Notes: generated by a model from the letters alone, not told the origin. A stretch of 64,000 bases of DNA from Thalassobacterium maritimum (GCF_031127805.1 NZ_JARXHW010000005.1:62001-126000); one strand, 5' to 3'. Shown: positions 50,139 through 58,805, counted from the first letter of the stretch. Translations and numbers: made by a program.

Positions 50139-50465
50139 CCTGTATGGACTCGCTGACGTCGCCGATCTCATGCAAAAACACGGTGCCGTAGGCACCTGCG
50201 CGGGCAAAGAGGTCCGCGCCGTCTTGGTTGGCACCGGTGAACGCGCCTTTGCGGTGTCCAAATAACTCCGATTCGATCAGCGTTTCTGCGCATCGGTAGG
50301 AAGCAGCCCGCTGAATTTTACGGACGCGAGCTGCATGCGAATGCGTCTCACAACTGAATGTGCCAGCTGCTTTAGCATGCGCACGATGCGTTGTGCTCGT
50401 CAGGGCCGAAGGGGTGGTGGCGAAGGTGCGTTGGCGGATCTCGGTGAGCATGTCATCAATCCAGG
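50132..50465 (-). pseudogene. Internally deleted relic of a sigma-54 activator gene
   Basis: Two pieces match the intact activator gene at 54163-55656 in the same orientation. 50132-50288 matches 54743-54899 at about 145 of 157 positions with no gap, encoding IESELFGHRKGAFTGA and the Walker B region. 50289-50465 matches about 55468-55645, the N-terminal start, more weakly and with small gaps. The intervening 570 bases with Walker A are missing, the C-terminal half is missing, and the Walker B aspartate is His (LHEIGD). It is therefore dead as an ATPase. Confidence 0.88.
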
Positions 50466-50495
50466 CACTGTTGAAGGGCTCAAGTGCTTTGCTTC

Positions 50496-51155
50496 TCACT
50501 GGCGACGATGCCGTAGCACGCCAGCTGCGCCTAAAGCCAAAAGTCCTAGCCCGGTTGCTGCATTTGCAGGTTCGGGAACTGCCGCGGCGATATCGAGGCT
50601 GCTACCACTGGTTTCAATGTAGGAGTTGAGGAAGTCCACGTGGGCAGTCTTTGGATCAGATAAATCGATTCTGTATTCAAGTAATCCGTAGAGAATCGAG
50701 CCTCCGCGTTCAGTGCTGAAGCCCATGTAGTTGTTTGCTCCATTCACTATATTATTGTAAGTCGGTGTGGGCAAATAGACGAAATTGGAATATCCAGTGT
50801 AGCTTCCAGGGTATCCTGTCATCATCGCAGAGCTGACGACTCCTGTTGTGCCTAAGTTGTGCCAAGTTGCGCCCTGTGCCCAGCCTAGGTTGTAGGCATA
50901 CAGATAGATACTATCAATTTGAGCGCTTCCATCTCCATGGTTATCTAGAAAGGCAATCGCAATGTAACCACTTGTGTTTACAGGGTCAACGAACACGCTA
51001 TGAGTTGCAGACTGAGTGAGGTCGCTAACTGGTAGTGATTCGATATCAAAGGACTGGTTGATTACGTTAACCTCAATCGCGCCTGAAGCGGATGATGCGA
51101 TGAGAGCTGAGATGGAGGAAGCGGTGATTTTGGATTTATCAGCTTTATTTATCAT
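50496..51155 (-). CDS. PEP-CTERM exported protein
   Basis: A 219-residue protein. An N-terminal signal-like stretch (ITASSISALIASSASGA) leads to a beta-rich, Ser-, Thr- and Tyr-rich body with few charges, as in adhesive or matrix proteins. The C-terminus is a textbook PEP-CTERM tag: VPEP, a hydrophobic helix (TGLGLLALGAAGVL) and RHRR. Such tags are cut by an exosortase (EpsH-type), and the proteins end up on the surface or in extracellular matrix. No exosortase is in the window. It lies between the activator relic and the phosphodiesterase fusion. Confidence 0.88.
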   Translation of the reverse strand: MINKADKSKITASSISALIASSASGAIEVNVINQSFDIESLPVSDLTQSATHSVFVDPVNTSGYIAIAFLDNHGDGSAQIDSIYLYAYNLGWAQGATWHNLGTTGVVSSAMMTGYPGSYTGYSNFVYLPTPTYNNIVNGANNYMGFSTERGGSILYGLLEYRIDLSDPKTAHVDFLNSYIETSGSSLDIAAAVPEPANAATGLGLLALGAAGVLRHRRQ

Positions 51156-51284
51156 GGCTATAAGGTTTGGTGCGATGTCAGGTTATGGGTGGTATCTATT
51201 TGCTGTCAAGGTTGTTATGCTATTTTGGCTGCTGCAGTAATGGCTATTGGAACTGTTATAGGGAATGAACTTTTACAGTTGTAT

Positions 51285-54110
51285 TTATTTTAACTCATCG
51301 CGGTTGCGGTAGAGGCTTTGATCGACGACAGCTGCTATCTTTTTACTGTCTACGGACAGTTTCAGAAATGCACAGACTTGCTGTGCGATTTGCTCGGGCT
51401 GTTTGATTACCTCTGAGTAATCGACGGGGAGCATTTCCAGGTTTTTATTTTGAGCCACCATATCGTTTACTGCCTGTAACTGCTTTGAGTATACTTTCGC
51501 TAAGGCTCGATCTTCGATGATGGCTCCGCCTGATTGTTCGCGCTCTAGCATTCTGCGTTGAGAGGCTAAGATCTCTGCGGGCTTGCGATGCATGCAGACG
51601 ATGCGAGCGGCCAAATCCTGAGGGAGATTGGGAATGAGTGGTGCGACGATTTTAACCGCTTGGCCTTTGTGCTTGTGGAGCCATTTGTTATTGCGAGTGG
51701 TTGTGAGTTGTTTGATGCGCTCATCTTCAAAATAGCCACGTGGGTTGGACTCATCGGCGGTACGCTTACCATCGCTCACAACCTTGATTCCCGCGGCTTG
51801 TAGCATCTGCATCATTAAGGAGGTGCCACTGCGAGGGAGCCCGGAGACGATGATGAGCACATCATCGCTGGGTGCTGCTAATCGGTTTGTCTGCGTACAT
51901 ATTTCGGGGAAACGCGGCAACCACTTGGACTCTGAGAGTGGCTCTGTTCGTATCATTTCTGCCTGGGCTTTAGCCTTTTCTGCCCAAGCTTGGTGGCGGG
52001 CAGCTTTTTCAGTCTCGCCCATTTTTACGTAGAGAATCGCCAGGCGCCTGTGTGCGGCGGGATAGTTCGGACTTTGGCTGATCGCGGTTAAAAAGGTTTG
52101 TTCTGCCAGATCGAGCATATCCAGATGCGTGAGCGCTGTCGCATAGATAAAGTGTGCGCGTGGATTGTGAAATATCAATTTGATCGAGGCTATGGCGGAA
52201 GCAGCTGCTTCAAAGTATTTTTTTTGTTCTAGATAAATGTTGGCCAATCCATAGTGCGCATTGTGAGAGTTCGGGTAGGTAGATAAGGACTTTAAGTAAT
52301 ATTTTTCGGCCAGATCCCATTGTTTCAATTGTTGGTGCAGCTCGCCTAGCTTGTTAAATAAGCTAGGACGGTGAGCTACTTGGAGGTCCTCGATTTGTTT
52401 GAGTCGTGCGATGGCTTGTTTGGGCTTTTCCTCCAATTGCAAGAGAGTGGCCTCCAAGTGACGCATATTGATTTGATCGTCTGAGATGAGTCCTTCTAGC
52501 TTTCTGATTCGTTGCTGTTCTTTAGGAGTCGGTCCTGGGGGAACGAAGGGAAGCGATTCGGCTTTTGCTTCAGATGCTTGCTGCTGGTGCTCCCTTGCTA
52601 GTTTTTCTTTTAGTTGGGTGAGCTCTTGTTGCGCTGCCTGAGCCAAGTTAAGCTTGGTTTGAACGAGTTTTTCGTAGGCCGCTCTGGCTTTGGTGGTTTC
52701 ATTCAGAAACAGGTAGCATCGAATGACTTGTAAGCCGACGCGTGAATCATCTGGCCAGCGTGCCCATTGTTTTTCGGCGGCTTGCAGTCCGTCGGTATAG
52801 CGACCGCCATCTATGTAGGCATCGACTAAGTTGATTTGCAGCTCACGAATGCACTCATCGACAGCTTGTTGCCCATCTGAGCTCGGTTCCTCAATATAAC
52901 CGAGTTCTACGAGTTGGCGGATGGCTTCCTGAGATTCTACTGTGTCGAGTTGCATTTCCGGAGGGTGGCAGCCTGCGTCGCCTTCGACCTCATCCCAGCT
53001 ATCGATATACTGAACTGTTTGTTTTTCGGCGAAACAATTAACGAGTGCTTTGCCATCCATGTCGCGCCCCACGGGGAAGTTAAATAGCTGCAGTAAGGTA
53101 GGTGTGATATCGAGAATCGAGGCACCATGTATTTCTTCAGCGCCGCGAATGCCGGGGCCTTTTAAGCAAAATATGCCGTATGGGCTGTGCTCTTGAGCGG
53201 GACCGGCAGGTTGGTTGGGCAGCTTGCGAGGTAGATGGCGCCCGCTTTCAAATCCGTGATCTGAGATGAGCATGACTGTAGTATCCTCTCCGGCCAGGGA
53301 CAGGAGCACTTGCAGCATCATATCGTGGTAGCAATAGCTCGTCTCCACTACATTTTTATAGAGTTCAAAATCTTTGGGATCGATCCACTCCTGGCGAGGT
53401 GGATGATACTTCATAAATGCGTGGTTGATATGGTCAATGCCATCGAAATAAACGGCTGAAAAATCCCATTCCTGTACTTGCATGCAGGCAGTTGCTGCGG
53501 CTTGGACACTTGTGATTTCGGCGATTACTTTCGCGCAGTAGCCGACGCGTGGGTCCTGTTTCTCGTCGATTTCAAGTAGGCGAGGAATAAAGGGTAAGAG
53601 ATGCTCGTTGCTGAGTTCGGCCGGGTGTAAGCGAAGTTTTTTTAGGGCAGTTTCTAAGCGTTTGGGTTGAATGCAGTCCTGCTTCAAGGGCCAATCATCT
53701 GCGTTGAATTTTTGAGAGCTTTGGTAGTGATTGGACACCATCACACCATTTATCGGTTCCGCTGGGTGTGAAGGCCACCAGCCGATTACATTACTCTTTA
53801 AGCCATTCTGACCGAGTATATTCCATATCGATTTTGTCTTTCTCGAGAGATTGGTAATGGGACGAATACTCTTAGCATCGGGCGTGGGCTCGACAAAGCC
53901 GTGTATGCCGTGTTTCCATGCGCGCTTGCCAGTGCTGATACTAGTCCAAAGCATCGGCGAGAGCACGGGGCGGATTGTGGCCAAATTGCCTGAAACTCCT
54001 TGGTCGACCAAGGACTTTAAGCCGGGCATTTTTCCCGCATCCATCAGTGGGCGGGCGACATTCCAATCTGCGGCGTCCCAGCCGACTAAAAGGATTTTTC
54101 TTTTTTGCAT
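51285..54110 (-). CDS. Phosphodiesterase - TPR - sulfotransferase fusion
   Basis: A 941-residue three-part protein. Residues 1-400 are an alkaline-phosphatase-superfamily phosphodiesterase: VGWDAADW (metal Asp12), PVLSPMLWTSISTGK (nucleophile region), DHINHAFMKYH and LISDHGFESGRHL (metal ligands). Residues about 410-700 are helical with TPR units such as HYGLANIYLEQKKYFEAA. Residues 745-941 are a sulfotransferase: PAPS loop VSGLPRSGTSLMMQML, then IVCMHRKPAEILASQRRM. It has no signal peptide. TPR-sulfotransferases and these phosphodiesterases are each known; their fusion is uncommon. The substrate could be a surface glycan or a small metabolite. Confidence 0.85.
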   Translation of the reverse strand: MQKRKILLVGWDAADWNVARPLMDAGKMPGLKSLVDQGVSGNLATIRPVLSPMLWTSISTGKRAWKHGIHGFVEPTPDAKSIRPITNLSRKTKSIWNILGQNGLKSNVIGWWPSHPAEPINGVMVSNHYQSSQKFNADDWPLKQDCIQPKRLETALKKLRLHPAELSNEHLLPFIPRLLEIDEKQDPRVGYCAKVIAEITSVQAAATACMQVQEWDFSAVYFDGIDHINHAFMKYHPPRQEWIDPKDFELYKNVVETSYCYHDMMLQVLLSLAGEDTTVMLISDHGFESGRHLPRKLPNQPAGPAQEHSPYGIFCLKGPGIRGAEEIHGASILDITPTLLQLFNFPVGRDMDGKALVNCFAEKQTVQYIDSWDEVEGDAGCHPPEMQLDTVESQEAIRQLVELGYIEEPSSDGQQAVDECIRELQINLVDAYIDGGRYTDGLQAAEKQWARWPDDSRVGLQVIRCYLFLNETTKARAAYEKLVQTKLNLAQAAQQELTQLKEKLAREHQQQASEAKAESLPFVPPGPTPKEQQRIRKLEGLISDDQINMRHLEATLLQLEEKPKQAIARLKQIEDLQVAHRPSLFNKLGELHQQLKQWDLAEKYYLKSLSTYPNSHNAHYGLANIYLEQKKYFEAAASAIASIKLIFHNPRAHFIYATALTHLDMLDLAEQTFLTAISQSPNYPAAHRRLAILYVKMGETEKAARHQAWAEKAKAQAEMIRTEPLSESKWLPRFPEICTQTNRLAAPSDDVLIIVSGLPRSGTSLMMQMLQAAGIKVVSDGKRTADESNPRGYFEDERIKQLTTTRNNKWLHKHKGQAVKIVAPLIPNLPQDLAARIVCMHRKPAEILASQRRMLEREQSGGAIIEDRALAKVYSKQLQAVNDMVAQNKNLEMLPVDYSEVIKQPEQIAQQVCAFLKLSVDSKKIAAVVDQSLYRNRDELK

Positions 54111-54162
54111 CGCTTGCTTTTGAAGAAACTTGTATTGCGAGGCAAATCAAGAAACTGAGGAC

Positions 54163-55656
54163 TCATGAGTCCACCCATTTCTTGATTGTGCGCTGGTCGA
54201 CCTGCAGACGTTCGGCGGCCTTTTTGTAGCTGCCGAGCTGTTGGTAGGCCTGCTTCGCATAGGCTTGTATCCATTCGGCCATGGTCATACTGCTGCGCTG
54301 ATAGGCTTGGCTGATTTGCTGTGTGGGGCTCTGCGATGGCGGGTGCCTGACTGCTTGATATTCGTTGCGGACCACGATGTTGCGCACCGCTTGCTCGAGC
54401 TCGCGGAAGTTACCGGGCCAGTCGTAATCGACTGGCACTTGGCTTTGCAGGCTACTGACGATGCGTGGGCTGAGTGCCTCGGCGCCTACGGGACCAAATA
54501 ATTTGCGACAGATGTAGTGCACGGAGTTGTCCAGTTCCTCGGGGCGATCTTGGAGGATTTCGCGTAGAGCGACGGTTTGCACCTGATCGCCGCAGAGGCG
54601 GTAAAAGAAGTCTTCGCGGAAGCGGCCAGCCTGCATCTCGGCATGTAGATCCTTGTGCGTCGCGGCGAGTATTTTACCCGAGTAGTGTTGTGTCTGATTG
54701 TCGCCCACGGCTTGGTATTCGCCGGATTGGAGCAGGCGCAGTAGTTTGACCTGTGTGGATTCGCTGACGTCGCCGATCTCATCCAAAAACACGGTGCCGT
54801 AGGCGCCTGCGCTAGCAAAGAGCCCCGCGCGGTCTTGGTTGGCACCGGTAAACGCGCCTTTGCGGTGTCCGAATAACTCCGACTCGATCAGCGTTTCTGA
54901 CAGTGCGGATAAGTTGACGGGGTGAAAACTATCGGGGGCCGAGGCTTCGAATGTACCTGCTTTGACTTGGTAGGGAATGAAGCGCGACAGACCGATTGCT
55001 CGCGCCACAATTTCCTTGCCCGAGCCGGAGGGGCCGAGAATCAGGGTGGGGAAGCGGCCGACGGCTTCATACATCCACTGTTGGTAACTCATCATGTCCT
55101 TGGTGAAGACGCTTTCCCACACTTGCATCCGTAGGCGCTGAATCGGCGTGCTGTCGCCGATGATCTCATGGTGGATGTGGTGAAAGGCGCGGCGCAATTG
55201 ATAGAAACAGGCGAATAGGTGCTCGGGCTGATTCCAGATGCGATCCGTCATGCCCTCGATCAGGCGGTGACGCTCCGCTACGCCTTGCTGGATCTTTGTG
55301 TAGACTTGTCGGTTTTGATGACTGTCGGCGGCTCGGTTGCGAATGAGTTGGTCGAGTGCGTTGGCGACCTCGTGGTAGAGCGCGAAAAAGGCAAAACAAG
55401 ACGCACGATCTTTCCATGCCTCGGGCAGTGGTTGCGTCGCTAGCTGTTTCAAGAGCGCTTGTTCAGTGCTGCGTATCCATGGTAGCAGCTTGCGGAAGTT
55501 TGCAGACGCGAGCTGCAGTGGATGTGCCTCACCACTAGGCGTGCCGAGCTGCTTGAGCATGCGCTCGATACGTTGCGCTCGCTCAGGACCGAAAGGGTTG
55601 TCGAAGGTGAGTTGACGGATCTCGGTGAGCACGTATTCAATTTGGGAACGAGTCAT
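54163..55656 (-). CDS. Sigma-54-dependent transcriptional activator without receiver domain
   Basis: A 497-residue AAA+ activator of RNA polymerase-sigma54. Residues 1-175 are helical with no receiver, GAF or PAS motif I recognise. The AAA+ domain carries Walker A GPSGSGKE near 209, the sigma-54 contact loop GAFTGA near 266, Walker B VFLDEIGD near 290, and the arginine finger region GRFREDFFYRL. The C-terminal Fis-type helix-turn-helix (SYKKAAERLQVDQRTIKKWV) binds enhancer DNA. It is divergent from the VIT-VWA gene, whose upstream region has repeated palindromic sites and a sigma-54-like promoter. It therefore probably controls that gene and itself. Confidence 0.93.
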   Translation of the reverse strand: MTRSQIEYVLTEIRQLTFDNPFGPERAQRIERMLKQLGTPSGEAHPLQLASANFRKLLPWIRSTEQALLKQLATQPLPEAWKDRASCFAFFALYHEVANALDQLIRNRAADSHQNRQVYTKIQQGVAERHRLIEGMTDRIWNQPEHLFACFYQLRRAFHHIHHEIIGDSTPIQRLRMQVWESVFTKDMMSYQQWMYEAVGRFPTLILGPSGSGKEIVARAIGLSRFIPYQVKAGTFEASAPDSFHPVNLSALSETLIESELFGHRKGAFTGANQDRAGLFASAGAYGTVFLDEIGDVSESTQVKLLRLLQSGEYQAVGDNQTQHYSGKILAATHKDLHAEMQAGRFREDFFYRLCGDQVQTVALREILQDRPEELDNSVHYICRKLFGPVGAEALSPRIVSSLQSQVPVDYDWPGNFRELEQAVRNIVVRNEYQAVRHPPSQSPTQQISQAYQRSSMTMAEWIQAYAKQAYQQLGSYKKAAERLQVDQRTIKKWVDS

Positions 55657-55742
55657 ATTACATAAAATGTAATCAAGCTATACGTATAATGTAACTATAT
55701 TTTTGAGTGAAATTGATTTTATAATTTATGTAATTTGTAATT
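55657..55742. promoter_or_regulatory. ATGTAAT-type repeats, putative enhancer sites
   Basis: A perfect 17-base palindrome ATTACAT-AAA-ATGTAAT stands at 55657-55673, directly before the activator start codon. Further half sites are at 55689-55694 (ATGTAA), 55728-55734 (ATGTAAT) and 55736-55742 (TTGTAAT). They lie 40-125 bases upstream of the -24 box of the VIT-VWA gene, the normal place for sigma-54 enhancer binding, and overlap the activator's own leader. Confidence 0.55.
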
Positions 55743-55780
55743 CGTTGACCAGTAAGTGTTAGTGTGCTTGTTGGGGTTCT

Positions 55781-55796
55781 TGGCATGGGAGTTGTT
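55781..55796 (+). promoter_or_regulatory. Sigma-54-like promoter of the VIT-VWA gene
   Basis: TGGCATG, GGAG, TTGTT. The -24 box differs from consensus TGGCACG at one base, and the -12 box TTGTT from TTGCT at one base; spacing is exact. The -12 C being T weakens the call. The start codon at 55812 is only 15 bases on, giving a leader of about six bases; no Shine-Dalgarno is present, consistent with near-leaderless translation. Confidence 0.5.
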
Positions 55797-55811
55797 AAGT
55801 GATGTTTTGTT

Positions 55812-57830
55812 ATGAAAAACAAAACACGAATATCTACAATACTCAGAGGTCGCGGCCTTTTCTCGGGATTGCTCTGTGCGGTCTCTAGCCTGTTGGCTGT
55901 TTCGCAATCATATGCGGCGGGCATCTTGACGCCGGTGAACTCTGCCGACCAAGCGGTCGAAATTCAGGATCACCATGTCGATGTGCGCATCACGGATGGC
56001 TTTGCGCGAACCTTGATTCAGCAAACTTTTAGTAATCCGAATCCGCACGAGGTGGAGGCGATCTACGCTTTTCCTGTGCCGGAGTCGGCCAGCCTTTCTG
56101 AGATCACGATTCACTCGGGCGAGACTGTGCTGGAGGGCGAAGTGATTGCGCGCGCTGAGGCCGAGCGGATCTACCAGGAGGAGAAGGCGCAAGGGAACGA
56201 TGTCGGTCTCGGTTCGAAAGAAAGTTATCAACGCTATGAGTTTCGTGTCTTCCCGATTCGTCCCGGCGTGGAGACCCAGATCGAGGTGGTTTATTATCAG
56301 CCTTTAAAAATCGATCTTGAGGTCGGGCGCTATGTCTATCCGATCGAGGAGGGCGGCACCGATGAAGAGAGTGAATCGTTTTGGACGCGTAACGAGCGCG
56401 TGGCACGCTCCTTTTCGGCCGAGGTCTCGGTGCGCTCCAGCTACCCGCTGGATGACTTGCGCGTCAAAGGCTTTCCCGGCACTCCTGTGCAAGAAGACGC
56501 CAACCATTACACCTGGCGCTTCGATAGTGCGGGTGGCACGCTGAATCAGGATCTAGTGGTATATTATCGTTTGGCTCAAGACCTGCCAGGTCGTGTGGAT
56601 TTGCTCAGTTACAAGCCCAGCGATGCCGAACCAGGTTACTTCATGTTGACGCTGACCCCCGGTGTGGATCTACAGCCGATCACCCAAGGCACGGATTATT
56701 TGTTCATCCTCGATCTCTCAGGCAGTATGAATGGAAAAATGGCCACGCTCACTTCTGGCGTGGAAAAAGCGCTCGGTAAATTGCGTCCTGAAGACCGTGT
56801 GCACGTCGTTACGTTCTCGGACAAGGCTCGTAAACTCACGCGTGATTGGGTGACACTTTCATCGGACAATGCCGCTGGCCTGATTCAACAGGTGTCTGGG
56901 CTAACTGCCGGCGGCAGTACCAATCTGTATGATGGCCTGCGCCTCGGCTTGCAGCAAATTGATGACGACCGTCCGACCAATGTGGTTTTGATTACCGATG
57001 CCGTGACGAATCAAGGCTCGCTGGATCCTGCGGACTTCCATGCCTTGCTCAAACAACATGATGTGCGTCTATTCGGATTCTTAATGGGCAATAGTGCGAA
57101 CTGGCCATTGATGCGTGCTATATGCGATGCCTCCGATGGATTCTATTCCAGCGTTTCCAATGCCGATGACATCGTGGGTAAGGTCCTGGTCGCTAAAGAA
57201 AAGATCGCTTATGAGTCCTTGCTGGATGTCGACGTCAAGATCGACGGTGTCCGTACCAGCGAACTGACTAAGGACTTTAGCGGCAAAGTATTTCGCGGAC
57301 AGCAACTCGTCACCTTTGGTCGTTACGCACAAGGCGGTGAGGCTGAGTTGCGCTTGCAAGCTCGCAAAACCACTGGCGATTTGGATTACCAAAGCCGCAT
57401 TCAGTTTCCGGAGCAGAGCGTCGAGTATCCTGAACTCGAACGTCTGTGGGCCATGAGCCGGATTGAGCAAATCGAATTGCTACAAAGCATCGGAAAAGTT
57501 TCCGGGCAGGAGTCCAAAGAGAGCATTCGCGACCTCGGGGTGGCCTATCAATTGGTGACTGACGAGACTTCGATGATCGTGATGGCTGAAGAGGGCTTTC
57601 AACGCCATGGTATCGAGCGTAACAATCAAGAGCGTATTGAACGCGAGCGAGTCGCACAATCACAACGCCAAACCAGTGTGAGTTCGACGCGTGTCGATAG
57701 CAAGCAACCCATGTTTAAAATGCCCGCTCCACGCATCGGCGGCGGTGGAGGCGGTGGCGGTGCCATGGGCTTGGAGGTGATTGGGATTATCGTATTCCTT
57801 GGAGCCGGCGCCTTATTGCGTCGTCGCTGA
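55812..57830 (+). CDS. VIT and VWA domain surface protein with GlyGly-CTERM-like tail
   Basis: A 672-residue exported protein. Signal peptide to about residue 36 (ending QSYA). The VIT (inter-alpha-trypsin-inhibitor) domain spans about 45-170, with RTLIQQTFSNPNPHEVEAIYAFPVPESA-type sequence. The VWA domain (295-465) has a complete metal site: DLSGS at 301, the Thr in GGSTNLYDG and the Asp in LITDAVTN. The tail is a run of eight Gly near 643-652, a hydrophobic helix (MGLEVIGIIVFLGAGALL) and RRR, the layout of GlyGly-CTERM sorting signals. A rhombosortase-like protease is encoded next. Similar VIT-VWA proteins in marine proteobacteria are sortase substrates. Likely a surface adhesin; ligand unknown. 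Confidence 0.88.
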   Translation: MKNKTRISTILRGRGLFSGLLCAVSSLLAVSQSYAAGILTPVNSADQAVEIQDHHVDVRITDGFARTLIQQTFSNPNPHEVEAIYAFPVPESASLSEITIHSGETVLEGEVIARAEAERIYQEEKAQGNDVGLGSKESYQRYEFRVFPIRPGVETQIEVVYYQPLKIDLEVGRYVYPIEEGGTDEESESFWTRNERVARSFSAEVSVRSSYPLDDLRVKGFPGTPVQEDANHYTWRFDSAGGTLNQDLVVYYRLAQDLPGRVDLLSYKPSDAEPGYFMLTLTPGVDLQPITQGTDYLFILDLSGSMNGKMATLTSGVEKALGKLRPEDRVHVVTFSDKARKLTRDWVTLSSDNAAGLIQQVSGLTAGGSTNLYDGLRLGLQQIDDDRPTNVVLITDAVTNQGSLDPADFHALLKQHDVRLFGFLMGNSANWPLMRAICDASDGFYSSVSNADDIVGKVLVAKEKIAYESLLDVDVKIDGVRTSELTKDFSGKVFRGQQLVTFGRYAQGGEAELRLQARKTTGDLDYQSRIQFPEQSVEYPELERLWAMSRIEQIELLQSIGKVSGQESKESIRDLGVAYQLVTDETSMIVMAEEGFQRHGIERNNQERIERERVAQSQRQTSVSSTRVDSKQPMFKMPAPRIGGGGGGGGAMGLEVIGIIVFLGAGALLRRR

Positions 57831-57846
57831 GTTTAGTTCTAACGTG

Positions 57847-57873
57847 CCCGCAGGGAGATCCTCTCCTTGCGGG
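57847..57873 (+). terminator. Twelve-pair hairpin after the VIT-VWA gene
   Basis: Bases 57847-57858 (core CCCGCAGGGAGA) pair with 57862-57873, loop TCC, one G-T pair. There is no T run, so it is more likely a leaky or stabilising element; the rhombosortase gene may be expressed by read-through. Confidence 0.6.
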
Positions 57874-57911
57874 TGCCTTCGGCGGGGAGAGCGTTTTGTT
57901 GGAGAATGTAG

Positions 57912-57930
57912 GACAGCCGCCCCGCCTGTC
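57912..57930. repeat. REP-like palindromic core, inverted copy
   Basis: The reverse complement of this 19-base stretch matches the hairpin unit at 44257-44275 in 18 of 19 positions. GACAG and CTGTC form the ends. It lies in the gap between the VIT-VWA gene and the rhomboid gene. Confidence 0.7.
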
Positions 57931-58068
57931 AGCAATGGGCAGGTGGTCGAGGCAGACAAGTGTCTGTCTTAGGTCGTAAGCCAATCTATTGAACTTATTT
58001 AAATGATGGACTTCGAGATATTTAATACCGTCCGACTGCGCGCTACGGTTTTAACGTCTTTTATCTGT

Positions 58069-58713
58069 ATGAAAAAGCATCCTATACTTTCTCCTTTCGC
58101 TCGAAAGAGTGACGCTTTGGGGTGGGTTCTCTGTCTCTTGGTTCCCGCCTTGGCGTTCTTCTTTCTGCAAGATGCAGACGGCTTGCGTCTGACATCAGAG
58201 AGCTTCACTACTGGCGCATGGTATCAATTGTGGACGGGGCATTTACTGCATTTTACCTATGATCATTTTCTTTGGGACGCGGTGATGTTTGCCTTCCTAG
58301 CTTTGCTATTGTGGCGCGAAGAGAGGTGGTGCTTGTGGGCTTGGCTCTTATTGGTCGCTCCCTTGCTTTCGATTCTATTGTTCTATTTGGATCCTGCGCT
58401 CACAGAGTATCGCGGCCTGTCTGCCTTGGATAGTATGCTCTATGCTCGCGTCTGTTGCGGGCTCTGTAGCACCGGCGAGCGCTGGCAGCGTGTGCTCTTT
58501 GGCCTGCTGCCCTTGCTCGGGTTTTTAGGTAAAGTTCTCTTTGAACTTTTGACCGGCACCACTCTGTTCGTGAGCGACCTCGGTGTCGGCGTGGTGCCCT
58601 TGCCCCTTGCGCATTTGCTCGGCTTTCTGGCGGGTAGCCTCTGGGCGCTCTGGACCTATCGCCGCTTTATTTGCAGCAAACGCTTTCCGCGAGCCCTCAT
58701 GCTTTCCGATTGA
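58069..58713 (+). CDS. Rhombosortase-like rhomboid protease
   Basis: A 214-residue inner-membrane serine protease of the rhomboid superfamily with about six hydrophobic segments. The catalytic serine is in YRGLSALDSM (Ser118) and the catalytic histidine in LAHLLGFLAGSLW (His182). WYQLWTGHLLHFTYDHFLWD matches the W-x-x-x-TGHxxH pattern of the small rhomboid subclass called rhombosortase (RrtA). The usual Asn after the histidines is Asp. These proteases process proteins with a GlyGly-CTERM tail, and such a protein is encoded directly upstream. The ATG at 58069 is chosen; an ATG at 58003 would add an improbable N-terminus. Confidence 0.78.
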   Translation: MKKHPILSPFARKSDALGWVLCLLVPALAFFFLQDADGLRLTSESFTTGAWYQLWTGHLLHFTYDHFLWDAVMFAFLALLLWREERWCLWAWLLLVAPLLSILLFYLDPALTEYRGLSALDSMLYARVCCGLCSTGERWQRVLFGLLPLLGFLGKVLFELLTGTTLFVSDLGVGVVPLPLAHLLGFLAGSLWALWTYRRFICSKRFPRALMLSD

Positions 58714-58805
58714 CGATTTCTAGTCGACTGCGATGCTGTGTGAACGCACGTTTGGCTCATCTACAGGGCAATACGTATTATTCATCCATCAACGCTTCAG
58801 CTCTT

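Noticed and set aside
50062..50499. Open frame of 145 residues as an intact gene
   Set aside because: It is a chimera of two pieces of a decayed activator with loss of Walker A, the Walker B Asp and the DNA-binding end; annotated as a relic instead.
51156..51284. Sigma-54 promoter for the PEP-CTERM gene, as found for PrsR-regulated PEP-CTERM genes
   Set aside because: No TGG box with correctly spaced GC exists on the minus strand of this gap.
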